DNA of 64,000 nucleotides from Myroides phaeus (GCF_009799805.1 NZ_CP047050.1:2556001-2620000); one strand, 5' to 3'. Shown: positions 28,929 through 38,154, counted from the stretch's first letter. Program-made: numbers and translations. The notes: a model not told the origin generated them from the sequence alone.

Positions 28929-30989
28929 ATGTACAAAGGATTTTTATTAGTCGCTTTGATAAATTTTTGTGTTTGTAACTTTTCTTATGGTCAAACTGAT
29001 ACACTTTTAAATAAAAATTTTATTGACGAATTATTGATCACCATTAAACCGATTAAAAATCAATCGGTTAGAGAAAGTACACCTATAACACAGCAATTTA
29101 AAGAAAGTAAATTAGGCGATAATATTGCAGATCTTTTTTCTAATACAGCAGGCGTTTCAGTTAGACGAACAGGTAATGTAGCTAAACCTATCATTGATGG
29201 TTTAGGCAGTTCTCGTGTTCTTTACTTAACTTATGGAGTTCGCTTAGAAAATCAAGATTGGGCGGATCAACACGGTCCAGAAATTAATACGTTCTTTAGT
29301 AAAAATATAAAACTTGAACGCAGTGCAGAAACTGTGCGTTATGGAGCAAATGCTTTAGGAGGAGTTATAAAAATTGACAATCCCAAAATACAAGATTCTG
29401 TTGATTTTAAAGGAGCTTATAGCACTGCATTTTTATCTAATACAAGAGGAATTAAACAACATTTATTAGTAGAAAAGCGTGTTAAAAAACTACCTTCTTT
29501 AAGTTTTAGAACGCAATTTTCGTGGAGTAAAGAGGGTGATTATCATACCTCTAAATACAACATTGGTAATACAGGAGTTCGTGATAAAGACTTTTACACA
29601 GAAATTAACTACTCTTCTATTCCGTTTGATGTTCAATTCTTGTACTTAAACCAAAATCAAAGAAAAGGAAGTTTCTATGGTGCTCTATCAGGTAATATTG
29701 AAGAATTAGAAGAGATTATAGCATTAGGTAGACCTGCAAAAACAATCCCTTTTAGTTATACTATTCAAGCACCTTATCAGCATATAAAACATCAACTTTT
29801 ATTAGGTAAAGCACAATGGAAACTTCAAAAGTCAATGTCTATTGATGCAATCTATGCTTTCCAAAAAAACCATAGACAAGAGTATGAGGTTAGACGTATG
29901 GATCGCACAACAATTCCAAGTCAGGATACTGATTTACAATCTCATTTCGCTGAGTTGTCTTTAAAGTACACTAAAAATAATTGGAAAGGTGAAATTGGAC
30001 TTGCTTATAGACGTAAAGAAAACTTTAATCAACCAGGTACAGGGGTTGTGCCTGCTATACCAAATTATGATTTCCAAACCAAATCAGCATTCTTATTGGG
30101 AGGGTCTACAATAAAGAATTGGTACATCGATTATGGGATAAGATATGATCAAACATATATGAATGCATTGGGAATAAACTTTTTAGGCATTGCATATGGA
30201 CAAGCGAAACAATATAATAATTGGTCTTCTCAAATAGGAGGTAAATACATTTTTAAAAATGGGAGTTTATCAAGCGCTATTAGTTATGGTAATAGAGTTC
30301 CTGAACCTTACGAGTTATTTGTAAATGGAAAACAACACGGGTTACCTATTTTTTTCATAGGAGATAAAAACATAAAACAAGAAGTTGGAATAAAGTGGTT
30401 TAACCACCTTACCTACTATGTGGGTAAATCAAAATTTCAAGTAAATACTTTTTACCATCACTTCGACAATTTTATCTATACTGTTCCTACCCAAACCTAT
30501 AAACAACTGTTTTCAGGACCAGCTGTTATATTTAATTTTCAACAAAGTAGGGCTGTTCTTATGGGGATTGACTGGGGATTTGAGCGACCTATTACAGATA
30601 GAGTTTTTCTAAAAACACAATGGTCTGCTATACGTCCAACTGCGGAAGGACATAAGTATTTGCCTAATATTTCACCTTTAAAAGGAACAACAACGATAGA
30701 TTATACTTGGCCTAATGAAAAATATCAAATAGGATTGGAGCATCAATATACTGCCAAAAAGAAAAAAATTAGTGAAGATTATGAACTTTCAAAAGATACT
30801 CCTGCCGCTTCATCACTATACAATTTAATAGGGCGATTAAATTTCAAAATATCTAATCAAACGCTAAGCGTAATACTGCGTATAGATAACGTATTAAATA
30901 CAGAATATAAAGATTATATGGATTATCATCGATATTTCATTCATGCTAAAGGAAGAGATATTAGGTTAAATATAGTTTATAATTTTTAA
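28929..30989 (+). CDS. TonB-dependent outer-membrane receptor
   Basis: Outer-membrane active transporter of 686 residues. The signal peptide is about residues 1-22. A plug domain (about 45-150) shows KLGDNIADLFSNTAGVSVRR, PIIDGLGSSRVLYLTYGVRLENQDWADQHGPEI and YGANALGGVIKI. A 22-strand barrel follows, ending in the aromatic strand IRLNIVYNF. It lacks the N-terminal carboxypeptidase-like domain of SusC-type receptors, so a metal, haem, siderophore or vitamin substrate is more likely than glycans. The His-containing small protein, HxlR regulator and His-rich lipoprotein around it point to a metal-related unit, which is an inference. Confidence 0.9.
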   Translation: MYKGFLLVALINFCVCNFSYGQTDTLLNKNFIDELLITIKPIKNQSVRESTPITQQFKESKLGDNIADLFSNTAGVSVRRTGNVAKPIIDGLGSSRVLYLTYGVRLENQDWADQHGPEINTFFSKNIKLERSAETVRYGANALGGVIKIDNPKIQDSVDFKGAYSTAFLSNTRGIKQHLLVEKRVKKLPSLSFRTQFSWSKEGDYHTSKYNIGNTGVRDKDFYTEINYSSIPFDVQFLYLNQNQRKGSFYGALSGNIEELEEIIALGRPAKTIPFSYTIQAPYQHIKHQLLLGKAQWKLQKSMSIDAIYAFQKNHRQEYEVRRMDRTTIPSQDTDLQSHFAELSLKYTKNNWKGEIGLAYRRKENFNQPGTGVVPAIPNYDFQTKSAFLLGGSTIKNWYIDYGIRYDQTYMNALGINFLGIAYGQAKQYNNWSSQIGGKYIFKNGSLSSAISYGNRVPEPYELFVNGKQHGLPIFFIGDKNIKQEVGIKWFNHLTYYVGKSKFQVNTFYHHFDNFIYTVPTQTYKQLFSGPAVIFNFQQSRAVLMGIDWGFERPITDRVFLKTQWSAIRPTAEGHKYLPNISPLKGTTTIDYTWPNEKYQIGLEHQYTAKKKKISEDYELSKDTPAASSLYNLIGRLNFKISNQTLSVILRIDNVLNTEYKDYMDYHRYFIHAKGRDIRLNIVYNF

Positions 30990-31011
30990 GCTTTTGTAAA
31001 AAAAATAACAA

Positions 31012-31341
31012 ATGGAAACTCTCCAAATGGACATAAATAAACAAAGAAGTATTGAAGACACCCTCTATGTTTTATCAGGTAGATGGAGTGTGAAAATAAT
31101 TCTACAACTTTTAAAAAAACCGATGAGATATAAAGAAATTCTCTATAGTGTAGATAAGATATCTGATAAGTCGCTTTCAAAAGAACTAAAACACTTAGAA
31201 GACAACCTTTTAATAAAAAAGAAAAAAGTAGATAATTATATGGTTTACCACTTAACAGAGCATTGTATCAACTTAATTCCACTTCTTGAGAAGCTTGCTC
31301 AATGGGGAGCAAGACATAGAGAATACCTCAAAAACGATTAA
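31012..31341 (+). CDS. HxlR-family transcriptional regulator
   Basis: Winged helix-turn-helix regulator of 109 residues (103 if the second ATG at 31030 is used). The pattern LYVLSGRWSVKIILQLLKKPMRYKEI, then SDKSLSKELKHLEDNLLI and VYHLTEHCINLIPLLEKLAQWG is the whole HxlR domain. It lies 22 bases after the receptor gene and is probably cotranscribed, so it may control the receptor unit. Members answer to redox, aldehyde or other small signals; no sensing cysteine near the N-terminus is seen here, only a C-terminal-side one (EHCINL). Confidence 0.9.
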   Translation: METLQMDINKQRSIEDTLYVLSGRWSVKIILQLLKKPMRYKEILYSVDKISDKSLSKELKHLEDNLLIKKKKVDNYMVYHLTEHCINLIPLLEKLAQWGARHREYLKND

Positions 31342-31359
31342 ATAATACTAAGTCCCCTT

Positions 31360-31386
31360 TTCCTCCTCTTATTCTTTTAGGAGGAA
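31360..31386 (+). promoter_or_regulatory. Hairpin between hxlR-type gene and lipoprotein gene
   Basis: Perfect 7-bp inverted repeat TTCCTCC / GGAGGAA with a 13-base loop, 18 bases after the regulator stop and 47 bases before the lipoprotein ATG. No T-run follows, so it is more likely a processing, stability or operator element than a terminator. Confidence 0.4.
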
Positions 31387-31433
31387 CATTTATTAAAAAA
31401 TCACAATCAATTATTAATTAAATATTTTATTTT

Positions 31434-32330
31434 ATGAAACTTAAATCTTTTTACCAAACACTACTTATTCTATTAGCTTTTATTTCATTAACCACTTTTG
31501 TTGGCTGTTCTAAAGACAGTGTATCACCGTCACCACCAGTAGATGAAACAGTGGACAAAGGTCACGAAGAATGGGGTAAAGTAACTTTCACATTTACAAA
31601 AGGTCACTTACACGGATCATTGTTTCATGGAGATCCAATAAATCCAGAAACAAAATATTTTGTATCTAAACAAGAAATTTCATTTGAAGTTGATGAGAAA
31701 GGAAATGTTGTGCCGTCTACAACAGAGCCAATCCGTTTTATCAAAGATGTACACTATGGATTAGAAATTACTTATTACAATAAAAATGGAGAGCGTATGA
31801 ATAGTGAGTTTACAAATGCAGAAATGGTTCCAATACACCAACATTTCTTTTTAAATAAAAATGTTAAAGATTTATTGACAAATAAAGATCTTGGAAATCA
31901 CTTAGATATATTTAAATACTCATATAGAGATACAGATCCCGAAGATCAAATGTTCTATATTTCACCGAATGCCAAATTACGTCCAAAGAATGATCCTATA
32001 GGGCTTAAAGGTTATTTTTATATTACAGATAAGTATAAGACTTTTGATTTGAATATTTTATTGGTACATGTTGTTAAAGGAACTAAATTAGATGACAATG
32101 GTAATCCTTATCCGTTTGACAAACCAAGTAAAAGAATTCTTGGAACACAAGATTTAAACATCAAAATTCCTGTAAAAATCTATACAGAACACCCAGGAGG
32201 TTCAGATGCAGAAGTAGATAAATTTATTAAAGATATTGCAAGAGAGTTCAATATTACAGAAGAAGAAGCTTATGATGATTGGGATAAATCATTTGATGCT
32301 CCACACGACAGTAGTAAATACTACATGTAA
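31434..32330 (+). CDS. Histidine-rich lipoprotein of the TonB receptor unit
   Basis: Lipoprotein of 298 residues with lipobox ending at C25 (FVGCSKD). The early mature region holds EWGKVTFTFTKGHLHGSLFHGDP, with three histidines in eight residues, and later IHQHFF and FDAPHDSSKYYM, suggesting metal binding. The body is beta-rich. I do not recognise a named family. Its genetic link to a TonB receptor suggests a surface or periplasmic ligand-binding partner. A strong terminator closes the unit. Confidence 0.7.
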   Translation: MKLKSFYQTLLILLAFISLTTFVGCSKDSVSPSPPVDETVDKGHEEWGKVTFTFTKGHLHGSLFHGDPINPETKYFVSKQEISFEVDEKGNVVPSTTEPIRFIKDVHYGLEITYYNKNGERMNSEFTNAEMVPIHQHFFLNKNVKDLLTNKDLGNHLDIFKYSYRDTDPEDQMFYISPNAKLRPKNDPIGLKGYFYITDKYKTFDLNILLVHVVKGTKLDDNGNPYPFDKPSKRILGTQDLNIKIPVKIYTEHPGGSDAEVDKFIKDIAREFNITEEEAYDDWDKSFDAPHDSSKYYM

Positions 32331-32349
32331 TGAGAATTACTAAATGAGT

Positions 32350-32389
32350 AAAAGAGGCTAACTATATTTTAAGTTAGTCTCTTTTTTTT
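32350..32389 (+). terminator. Terminator of the TonB receptor unit
   Basis: Stem AAAGAGGCTAACT / AGTTAGTCTCTTT (one G-U pair) with a 7-base loop and eight T after it, 20 bases past the lipoprotein stop. Confidence 0.85.
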
Positions 32390-32740
32390 CAAAGGAATAA
32401 GAGAATTTCATAAGTTTAAAACTGACTTTATTCGGGAACTATTCGGGAATGGTTCGAGTCAGCTTCGGAAAAAAGGGTACTTTTCCGAACAAATATTACA
32501 CAATTGTTAAATCATACTTTTTAAAACACTAATGCTAAGCTCTTTTACAGACAAGAAAAGAGAAAGAATAATAGAAATAATTGCGAATACTATTTCTTAG
32601 TACAATGCAATACGTCATTAAGTAAATACTTCTATCACGTATTGTATACAATTATTTTTAAATCTACTTAATGATTTGAAATCAAGTAGTTTACTACTAC
32701 AAAGATACATTTTATCAAATTAAAATAGATTTTAATAGAC
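32390..32740. other. Non-coding stretch dense in inverted repeats
   Basis: No coding frame of note. Perfect inverted repeats are TTCGGAAAA/TTTTCCGAA (32464-32489), CAATACGT/ACGTATTG (32608-32644), CATTAAGTA/TACTTAATG (32616-32673) and the palindrome ATTGTATACAAT (32641-32652). The patch at 32430-32490 is clearly richer in G and C than the surroundings. The stretch is bounded by terminators on both sides. It may encode a structured RNA or be a remnant of a mobile palindromic element. Confidence 0.5.
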
Positions 32741-32776
32741 AAAAAAAATGGACTACTATACATAGTAATCCATTTT
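32741..32776 (-). terminator. Terminator of the DUF5606 gene
   Basis: Imperfect stem AAAATGG..TACTAT / ATAGTA..CCATTTT, with eight T on the minus strand, 23 bases past the stop at 32800. Confidence 0.75.
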
Positions 32777-32799
32777 CTTATTTTGTTCAAAGGCAAAAA

Positions 32800-33219
32800 T
32801 TATTTTGCTTCTTCTACTTTTTCTGCTTCAGTAAATGCATCAGCAATGATTCCTCTTTTTTGAAGAATATTATACCAGTTTAATACTTTTTTGATATCAG
32901 AAACATATACTCTGTCTTCGTCAAATTCTGGTAATACTTCTCTGAAGTAAGCTACTAATGTAGGATTATCTTCCTTGTGAGAAATAGCCTCTCCATTGTT
33001 TTCTTTTGCTGCAATATTTCTAAATACCTCAAATAACTTTACTTCATCATTGTAAGTATAAATAGAAATTTCAGAAAGCAAACTAACATTGTTTCTCAAT
33101 CCCACAGTACTTTTCTTTCCATCTGCCAATGATTCAGCAACAAATCCTGTACGAGTTTGTACTAATAACTCATATAATCCTGGTTTTCCTGAAATAGCTA
33201 AAACTTTTTCTAAACTCAT
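32800..33219 (-). CDS. DUF5606 domain protein
   Basis: Soluble protein of 139 residues of a conserved Bacteroidota family (DUF5606). The opening LEKVLAISGKPGLYELLVQTRTGFVAESL is a small beta-barrel-like fold that I recognise from the gene found next to def in flavobacteria. A helical tail rich in Glu and Lys follows. There is no signal peptide. Function is unknown. It follows def by 62 bases on the same strand, which makes cotranscription likely. Confidence 0.8.
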   Translation of the reverse strand: MSLEKVLAISGKPGLYELLVQTRTGFVAESLADGKKSTVGLRNNVSLLSEISIYTYNDEVKLFEVFRNIAAKENNGEAISHKEDNPTLVAYFREVLPEFDEDRVYVSDIKKVLNWYNILQKRGIIADAFTEAEKVEEAK

Positions 33220-33281
33220 CTTTTTCTAAATTTTACTTTAAGAGTCGCAAATATCTTAAATAGTTATTAATTTACAATTTT

Positions 33282-33869
33282 TTATCTACCTTTTTTCTTT
33301 GTAAACTTCATTTTGTAGTCAGTAAATATCTTACCTTCCAAAATATTGTTAAGTTTCTTAGAAATAAGTTTCTTTTTTAATGAAGGAATTTTATCTGTAA
33401 ATAAAACACCCTCAATGTGATCATACTCGTGTTGAATAACTCTTGCCGCTAATCCGTCAAACTCATCTACGTGTTTCTCAAAATTCTCGTCGTAGTATTC
33501 AATTGTGATCTTTTCTTTTCTTTTCACTGGTTCGTGAATATCAGGAATACTTAAACAACCTTCGTTAAACGTCCACTCTTCTCCTTCTTCTTTAAGAATC
33601 TTAGCGTTGATAAAAGTCTTCTTGAATGTACTTAAGAACGCTATTTCCTCTTCTGTATTGTCTTCCATTTCTGCAAATGGCGCTGCATCTACTACAAATA
33701 ATCTAATTGGTAAACCTACTTGTGGTGCTGCAAGTCCAACTCCATGTGCTGAATACATTGTTTCATACATATTGTTGATTAATTCTGGTAAGTTTGGATA
33801 ATCTTTAGAAATGTCTTCTCCTACTTTTCTTAAAACAGGATCTCCATATCCAACTATTGATAATATCAT
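33282..33869 (-). CDS. def: Peptide deformylase
   Basis: Removes the N-formyl group from nascent proteins. The three family motifs are present: GVGLAAPQVG (44-53), EGCLSIP with metal ligand C105, and QHEYDH with H147, catalytic E148 and H151. It is 195 residues, normal length. A minus-strand -7 box (TAATTTTG, 33920-33913) is seen 44 bases upstream. Confidence 0.97.
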   Translation of the reverse strand: MILSIVGYGDPVLRKVGEDISKDYPNLPELINNMYETMYSAHGVGLAAPQVGLPIRLFVVDAAPFAEMEDNTEEEIAFLSTFKKTFINAKILKEEGEEWTFNEGCLSIPDIHEPVKRKEKITIEYYDENFEKHVDEFDGLAARVIQHEYDHIEGVLFTDKIPSLKKKLISKKLNNILEGKIFTDYKMKFTKKKGR

Positions 33870-34031
33870 ATTACTTAATTATTTTTAATCTGTGTCCTAA
33901 AATTCAAAGATGCAAAATTACTTAAAAATAAACGAATAAATAACATTACAAATTATTTTTGGCCTCTAAATTGTATTATCTTGCTTACTGAAAAGAATTC
34001 TAACCTAATTAACCAATAGGAAACTAAATCT

Positions 34032-36299
34032 ATGCTAAGCAAAGCGAGAAAATTCACAGATAATTCCCACCTTGGCGATTCCCTAAAAATTACAATATCA
34101 GCGGTTGTCCCTTTCCTTCTTTTAATGCCTTATAAGGAGTTTAACTGGGCATTTGCAGCAGCCATTGGAGCTATGCTTACCGCCCCAGTCGATATTCCGA
34201 GTAACATAAAAGACAAAACTATCGGGCTTCTTGTTGGTGCATTTACTGTACCAGCGGTTACACTTGCTCTATCTTTAACGCACGGACATTGGTATTTTTA
34301 CCCGATTTTCGTGTTTATTTTGTTCTCCCTAAGTATGATTTCTGTCTATGGGCACAGAGCAAATATGTTATCGTTTACCGGATTATTAGCGGCCAGCTTA
34401 GGTTTGGCACACGACTATACAGGAGCAGCCTTGTGGATGCATTGTTTGATGTTGCTTTTAGGAGGATTACTCTATTTAGTTGTAGCTGTAATTTTCTATT
34501 ATGCAAGACCCCGTAGATATGCTGTGTTACAAACATCTGAATGTATGGAACTAACAGCAGACTACTTAAAACACCGAGCAAAACTTTGGGACAAGGAGGC
34601 AAATGTTGAAAAGATTACAGAAGAACAACTTAATATTCAGGTTCAATTAAACGAGGTACACGAAAACTTACGTGAGTATTTAGTGCGAAATAAAGCAAAT
34701 ACAGGAAACTCCTCTAACAATAGACGTTTGTTGGTTGCTTTTTCTTCTTTAGTGGAGATTTTGGAAATTGCTGTTTCTACTTCTTTTGAACATAAAAAAT
34801 TACATAAGCTTTTTGAAGAACGCCTTGATATTATTACTGATTACCAGCAGTTAGCTTACCACTTCTCTGATACAATTGAGAATATTGGTACTACGTTGAA
34901 TATGGGTGGTAAATACACTGCAAAACACGATTTAACTACTGAGTTTACGAACTTACAAGCTAAATTAAGTGAATTTGTTAAAAGTGATAAGTCTCCTGAT
35001 ATGATGGAGGCTGTACTGATGTTTTCAAACGTTTTACACTATGCTGAAAACCAGATCATAAAGATTCACACCCTTGAAAAAACGCTTACTGAAAAAGCAT
35101 TCTCAATGGATGTTGAGGATAAGTTTAAAGATTTAGAGAAGTTCCTTACTCCTGTTCACTATCGTTTAGAGACACTAAAGGAAAACTTGAACTTTACTTC
35201 TACCATCTTTAGACATGCAACGCGTTTAACGCTTACAATTTTAGTTGGGTTAATAATCAGTAATATCTTTAATTTACTAAACGGTTATTGGATTTTACTG
35301 ACTATTGTGGTAATTATGCGCCCTGGTTTTGGACTGACGAAACAGCGTTCTTTTGAACGTGTGATAGGTACTGTACTTGGTGGTTTATTGGCTTTTGGAT
35401 TGCTATACGTAATTGATAATGTAACCGTAATTGCTTATATAACTGTAATTACAATGATTATTGGCTATTGGTTTTCACATACCGATTATAAAGTTGGAGT
35501 TACCTTCATTACAATGTATGTTGTGTTGATTTACGGAATATTAACTCCGAATTTCATGGACTTACTTATTTTTAGGGTGATTGATACCTTAATTGGTGCA
35601 TTACTTGCCTTTGGCGCTAACTACTTATTGTGGCCATCTTGGGAGTTCTTAAACATTAATACGCATCTATCTAAATCGCTTCAAGCTAATAGACAATATG
35701 TAAAAGAAATTACACTTTATTATAATGAAAAAGGAGAAGTAACATTACCTTATAAGATAGCGAGAAAATATGCGTTTATTGAGATCGGAAACTTGATGGC
35801 ATCGTTCCAACGTATGATTCAAGAACCGAAGTCTAAACAAAAGTACCGAACTGAATTATATGAGTTGGCTGTATTAAACCACACCTTCTTATCTACTGCT
35901 GCGTCAATTGGTATTTATGTACAATCACGTACAACTACCAAAGCTTCTGAAGCGTTTAATATCGTAATGGACTACATCGACAGTAATTTAAAACAGACGA
36001 TTGACTTGCTAAGTGATGCCAATGCAGGCAAAGAAATTAATATTATTGAAAGACCAGATAACTTTAATGTGAGTGTTACTTACTTAAAAGATCTACGTGA
36101 ATATGAATTGAAGAAGTCATATTCAGATGATAAACAGATTCAGAATATGATGGAAGAATCTATCTTGGTAATTGAACAGTTGATTTGGCTTTCTAATTTA
36201 TCAGAGAAGATATTTAAAATTACAGCGAGTATAGCTGAACAAAAGAAAATGGAAGACCCAAATAGGTTAATGTCCTTAAGAAAAAAAATCCTTCCGTAA
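34032..36299 (+). CDS. FUSC/YccS-family membrane protein
   Basis: Integral membrane protein of 755 residues with two membrane blocks. The first (about 18-165) contains the FUSC motif FNWAFAAAIGAMLTAPVDIPSN. The second (about 395-535) contains NGYWILLTIVVIMRPGFGLTKQRSFERVIGTVLGGLLAFG, the aromatic-acid-exporter-like core. Cytoplasmic helical domains separate and follow them. Relatives include YccS and AaeB-type exporters; substrate unknown. Its stop codon lies inside the loop of its own terminator. Confidence 0.85.
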   Translation: MLSKARKFTDNSHLGDSLKITISAVVPFLLLMPYKEFNWAFAAAIGAMLTAPVDIPSNIKDKTIGLLVGAFTVPAVTLALSLTHGHWYFYPIFVFILFSLSMISVYGHRANMLSFTGLLAASLGLAHDYTGAALWMHCLMLLLGGLLYLVVAVIFYYARPRRYAVLQTSECMELTADYLKHRAKLWDKEANVEKITEEQLNIQVQLNEVHENLREYLVRNKANTGNSSNNRRLLVAFSSLVEILEIAVSTSFEHKKLHKLFEERLDIITDYQQLAYHFSDTIENIGTTLNMGGKYTAKHDLTTEFTNLQAKLSEFVKSDKSPDMMEAVLMFSNVLHYAENQIIKIHTLEKTLTEKAFSMDVEDKFKDLEKFLTPVHYRLETLKENLNFTSTIFRHATRLTLTILVGLIISNIFNLLNGYWILLTIVVIMRPGFGLTKQRSFERVIGTVLGGLLAFGLLYVIDNVTVIAYITVITMIIGYWFSHTDYKVGVTFITMYVVLIYGILTPNFMDLLIFRVIDTLIGALLAFGANYLLWPSWEFLNINTHLSKSLQANRQYVKEITLYYNEKGEVTLPYKIARKYAFIEIGNLMASFQRMIQEPKSKQKYRTELYELAVLNHTFLSTAASIGIYVQSRTTTKASEAFNIVMDYIDSNLKQTIDLLSDANAGKEINIIERPDNFNVSVTYLKDLREYELKKSYSDDKQIQNMMEESILVIEQLIWLSNLSEKIFKITASIAEQKKMEDPNRLMSLRKKILP

Positions 36300-36314
36300 T
36301 GGAAGGATTTTTTT
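36282..36314. terminator. Terminator of the FUSC gene, overlapping its stop
   Basis: Stem AAAAATCCTTCC / GGAAGGATTTTT with a 5-base loop GTAAT that contains the TAA stop. It probably works in both directions because the convergent gene stops at 36317. Confidence 0.85.
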
Positions 36315-36316
36315 TA

Positions 36317-37525
36317 TTACTCTTTACCATCTACATAATCTTGTAGATAATCAAAACGTTCTGTAAGTTTTTTGTCTTTTACAATTGTCGCTCTCTTTAA
36401 CACTTGATCTTTATCACCGTTAAAAAAAGCTGGCATAATCTCTTCTACAAACACTTCACCAAAGCCTTCGCTTGCGTCTTTAGGAAGCTCTGTAGGCAAG
36501 TTGTCAATTGCCATTACAGTTATTGCCGCTGGATGATCAAACTCCACCTCTTCATCTTGTCTTGGATGATACCCATAAAAAGGTTCTGCAATAGTAGATG
36601 CTCTCAAAGTAGATTCAATCGGTCCTTGATCTACATCACAAGAAATATCACCAATAAGTTTAATCTGATTTTTAGGAGAGTTAAGCATTTCTTTTGTCAA
36701 AATCACAGGCGACCCTGTTTTGTGGAAATGCCCAGTCATAAGAATATCAGCAACTTGAGAAAATTTCTCAAAATCACTCGTGTACAACTCCGGATTTTCG
36801 TAAAAATCTTGTTTACTACCTTCTGTACCGTCAATTCTCTTGTAATAGTCTGTTACACCAATTTGCGTGTACACAGGTCTATCGTATTTCTGTGTCAAGA
36901 AGTGCTCCACAGAAACCTTTTTCATCTTCATTCCGTCAAGGATTTCCATAACACCTTTTGCTACTTTTCCTTGTCCTGTCAATACAATTTTAATCGGAGG
37001 AAAGAATTGTTTTTTAAGGCGAAATATCAAATCTTCTTTATGCAATAACGTTTCCGCTTTAGCAAGATTAAATAATTCATATTTTAATCCAAATCCTCTT
37101 AGTGTGTTATAGGCACCAACGATTCCGGCATACCTACCGAATCCTATAATTCTCGTGTTCTTCCCGTCTACAAATGTCTCGTGATCCATTAATGTAATGT
37201 TCTTCTCAATGCAAGCTTTTAAAAGCTCACGGTTATGTTCTTGTTTTTTTATTGTATGCGAAAAAAAGACATAAGTTTTATTTGGAATGAGTGCATCAAC
37301 TGGAATTTCTTTTACCCCTAACAGTAAATCACAATCAGACATATCGTCTGATAACTCAAAGCCAGAAGCTTCGTACTGTTGGTCAGAAAAAACTCTGATA
37401 TCGGAGCGCTCTATCTTAATAGTGAGGTCTTTATAGCGATCTAAAGCCTTTTTCACTTGATTAGGACAAAGCACAACTCTCTTATCCGGAGGGTTTTTCC
37501 GTTCTTTAATAATTCCTATTTTCAT
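36317..37525 (-). CDS. NAD-dependent saccharopine dehydrogenase (lysine-forming)-like protein
   Basis: Two-domain dehydrogenase of the alanine dehydrogenase/PNT fold, 402 residues. The N-terminal domain begins IGIIKERKNPPDKRVVLCPNQV, with the substrate-binding R and K of the family. The nucleotide domain has VLTGQGKVAKGVMEIL, a variant of GxGxxG, and DISCDVDQGPIESTLRAST is close to the LYS1-type saccharopine dehydrogenase motif. Whether the organism uses it for lysine metabolism or another imino acid cannot be said. It is divergent from the tmRNA gene. Confidence 0.8.
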   Translation of the reverse strand: MKIGIIKERKNPPDKRVVLCPNQVKKALDRYKDLTIKIERSDIRVFSDQQYEASGFELSDDMSDCDLLLGVKEIPVDALIPNKTYVFFSHTIKKQEHNRELLKACIEKNITLMDHETFVDGKNTRIIGFGRYAGIVGAYNTLRGFGLKYELFNLAKAETLLHKEDLIFRLKKQFFPPIKIVLTGQGKVAKGVMEILDGMKMKKVSVEHFLTQKYDRPVYTQIGVTDYYKRIDGTEGSKQDFYENPELYTSDFEKFSQVADILMTGHFHKTGSPVILTKEMLNSPKNQIKLIGDISCDVDQGPIESTLRASTIAEPFYGYHPRQDEEVEFDHPAAITVMAIDNLPTELPKDASEGFGEVFVEEIMPAFFNGDKDQVLKRATIVKDKKLTERFDYLQDYVDGKE

Positions 37526-37653
37526 AATAAATAGTTTGGTTAGTTATAGTTTATTTGTTTGGTTTTGGTTGGAAATTCAAATATAGAATTATTTCTGACT
37601 TGTACAAAAAAGTAGAAAGAAAATGACAATAGTTAAAACATTATTAAGAATCT

Positions 37654-37684
37654 TTTGAAGAAAACAAATATTGTTGTACTTTTG
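37654..37684 (+). promoter_or_regulatory. Promoter of the tmRNA gene
   Basis: TTTG at 37654-37657, 19 bases, then TACTTTTG at 37677-37684: a full match to the flavobacterial TTTG-N17-23-TAnnTTTG consensus. The mature tmRNA begins 29 bases later, leaving a short 5' leader for processing. Confidence 0.8.
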
Positions 37685-37712
37685 CCACAAGTTACTAAAC
37701 TAAGTAAACAAA

Positions 37713-38108
37713 GGGGTCGATCGGTATTGACAGCGAGTGGAATTAGTTAGTAAGCACGTCGAGCGTTGTTATGTAGCTCGTAAATATCATGTAACGAACT
37801 TTTTAAACGGCGAAAATAATTACGCTTTAGCTGCTTAATCTGAATTATAGTAAGATTTGCCTTTAGTTCCCACCAGGTGGGAGAGCTAGATTCCTCTTAA
37901 GAGCCTTGGTTTATGGCGCTTTGTCCAGAGGAACCGTAAAGTAAACCTAAACCTACGAGCGTCTCGTACATAGGTTGACATCTTAGAGACTAAGTTGTGA
38001 GTGGCTGTTTCTTGCCAAGCTCACAATCGAAAATTTAATAAGGAACTAAGCGTGTAGAAAGCTTCCTGATTGCTTGTTTGGACCCGAGTTCGATTCTCGG
38101 CGACTCCA
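37713..38108 (+). ncRNA. ssrA: Transfer-messenger RNA
   Basis: Rescues stalled ribosomes. The 5' end GGGGTCG pairs with the 3' end CGACTCC to form the acceptor stem (one G-U), and GTTCGATTC near the 3' end is the T-loop. The tag frame at 37809-37838 reads GENNYALAA followed by TAA, ending in the ALAA protease signal. CCA is not fully encoded (ACA follows the stem), so it is added after transcription. Length about 396 bases is normal. It has its own promoter and terminator. The 3' end of ssrA is a common integration site for mobile DNA, but no integrase is seen nearby. Confidence 0.95.
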
Positions 38109-38112
38109 CAGA

Positions 38113-38154
38113 AAAAAAGCCTAACTATTTGATTTTAAATAGTTAGGCTTTTTT
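38113..38154 (+). terminator. Terminator of the tmRNA gene
   Basis: Perfect 18-bp stem AAAAAAGCCTAACTATTT with a 6-base loop and a T-run, 5 bases after the tmRNA 3' end. The GCCTAACT core recurs in the terminators at 61151 and 62117. Confidence 0.9.

Noticed and set aside
36404..37048. A 214-codon plus-strand frame
   Set aside because: It is antisense to the saccharopine dehydrogenase-like gene, whose family motifs are clear, and its translation is rich in Cys, Phe and His without any recognisable pattern.
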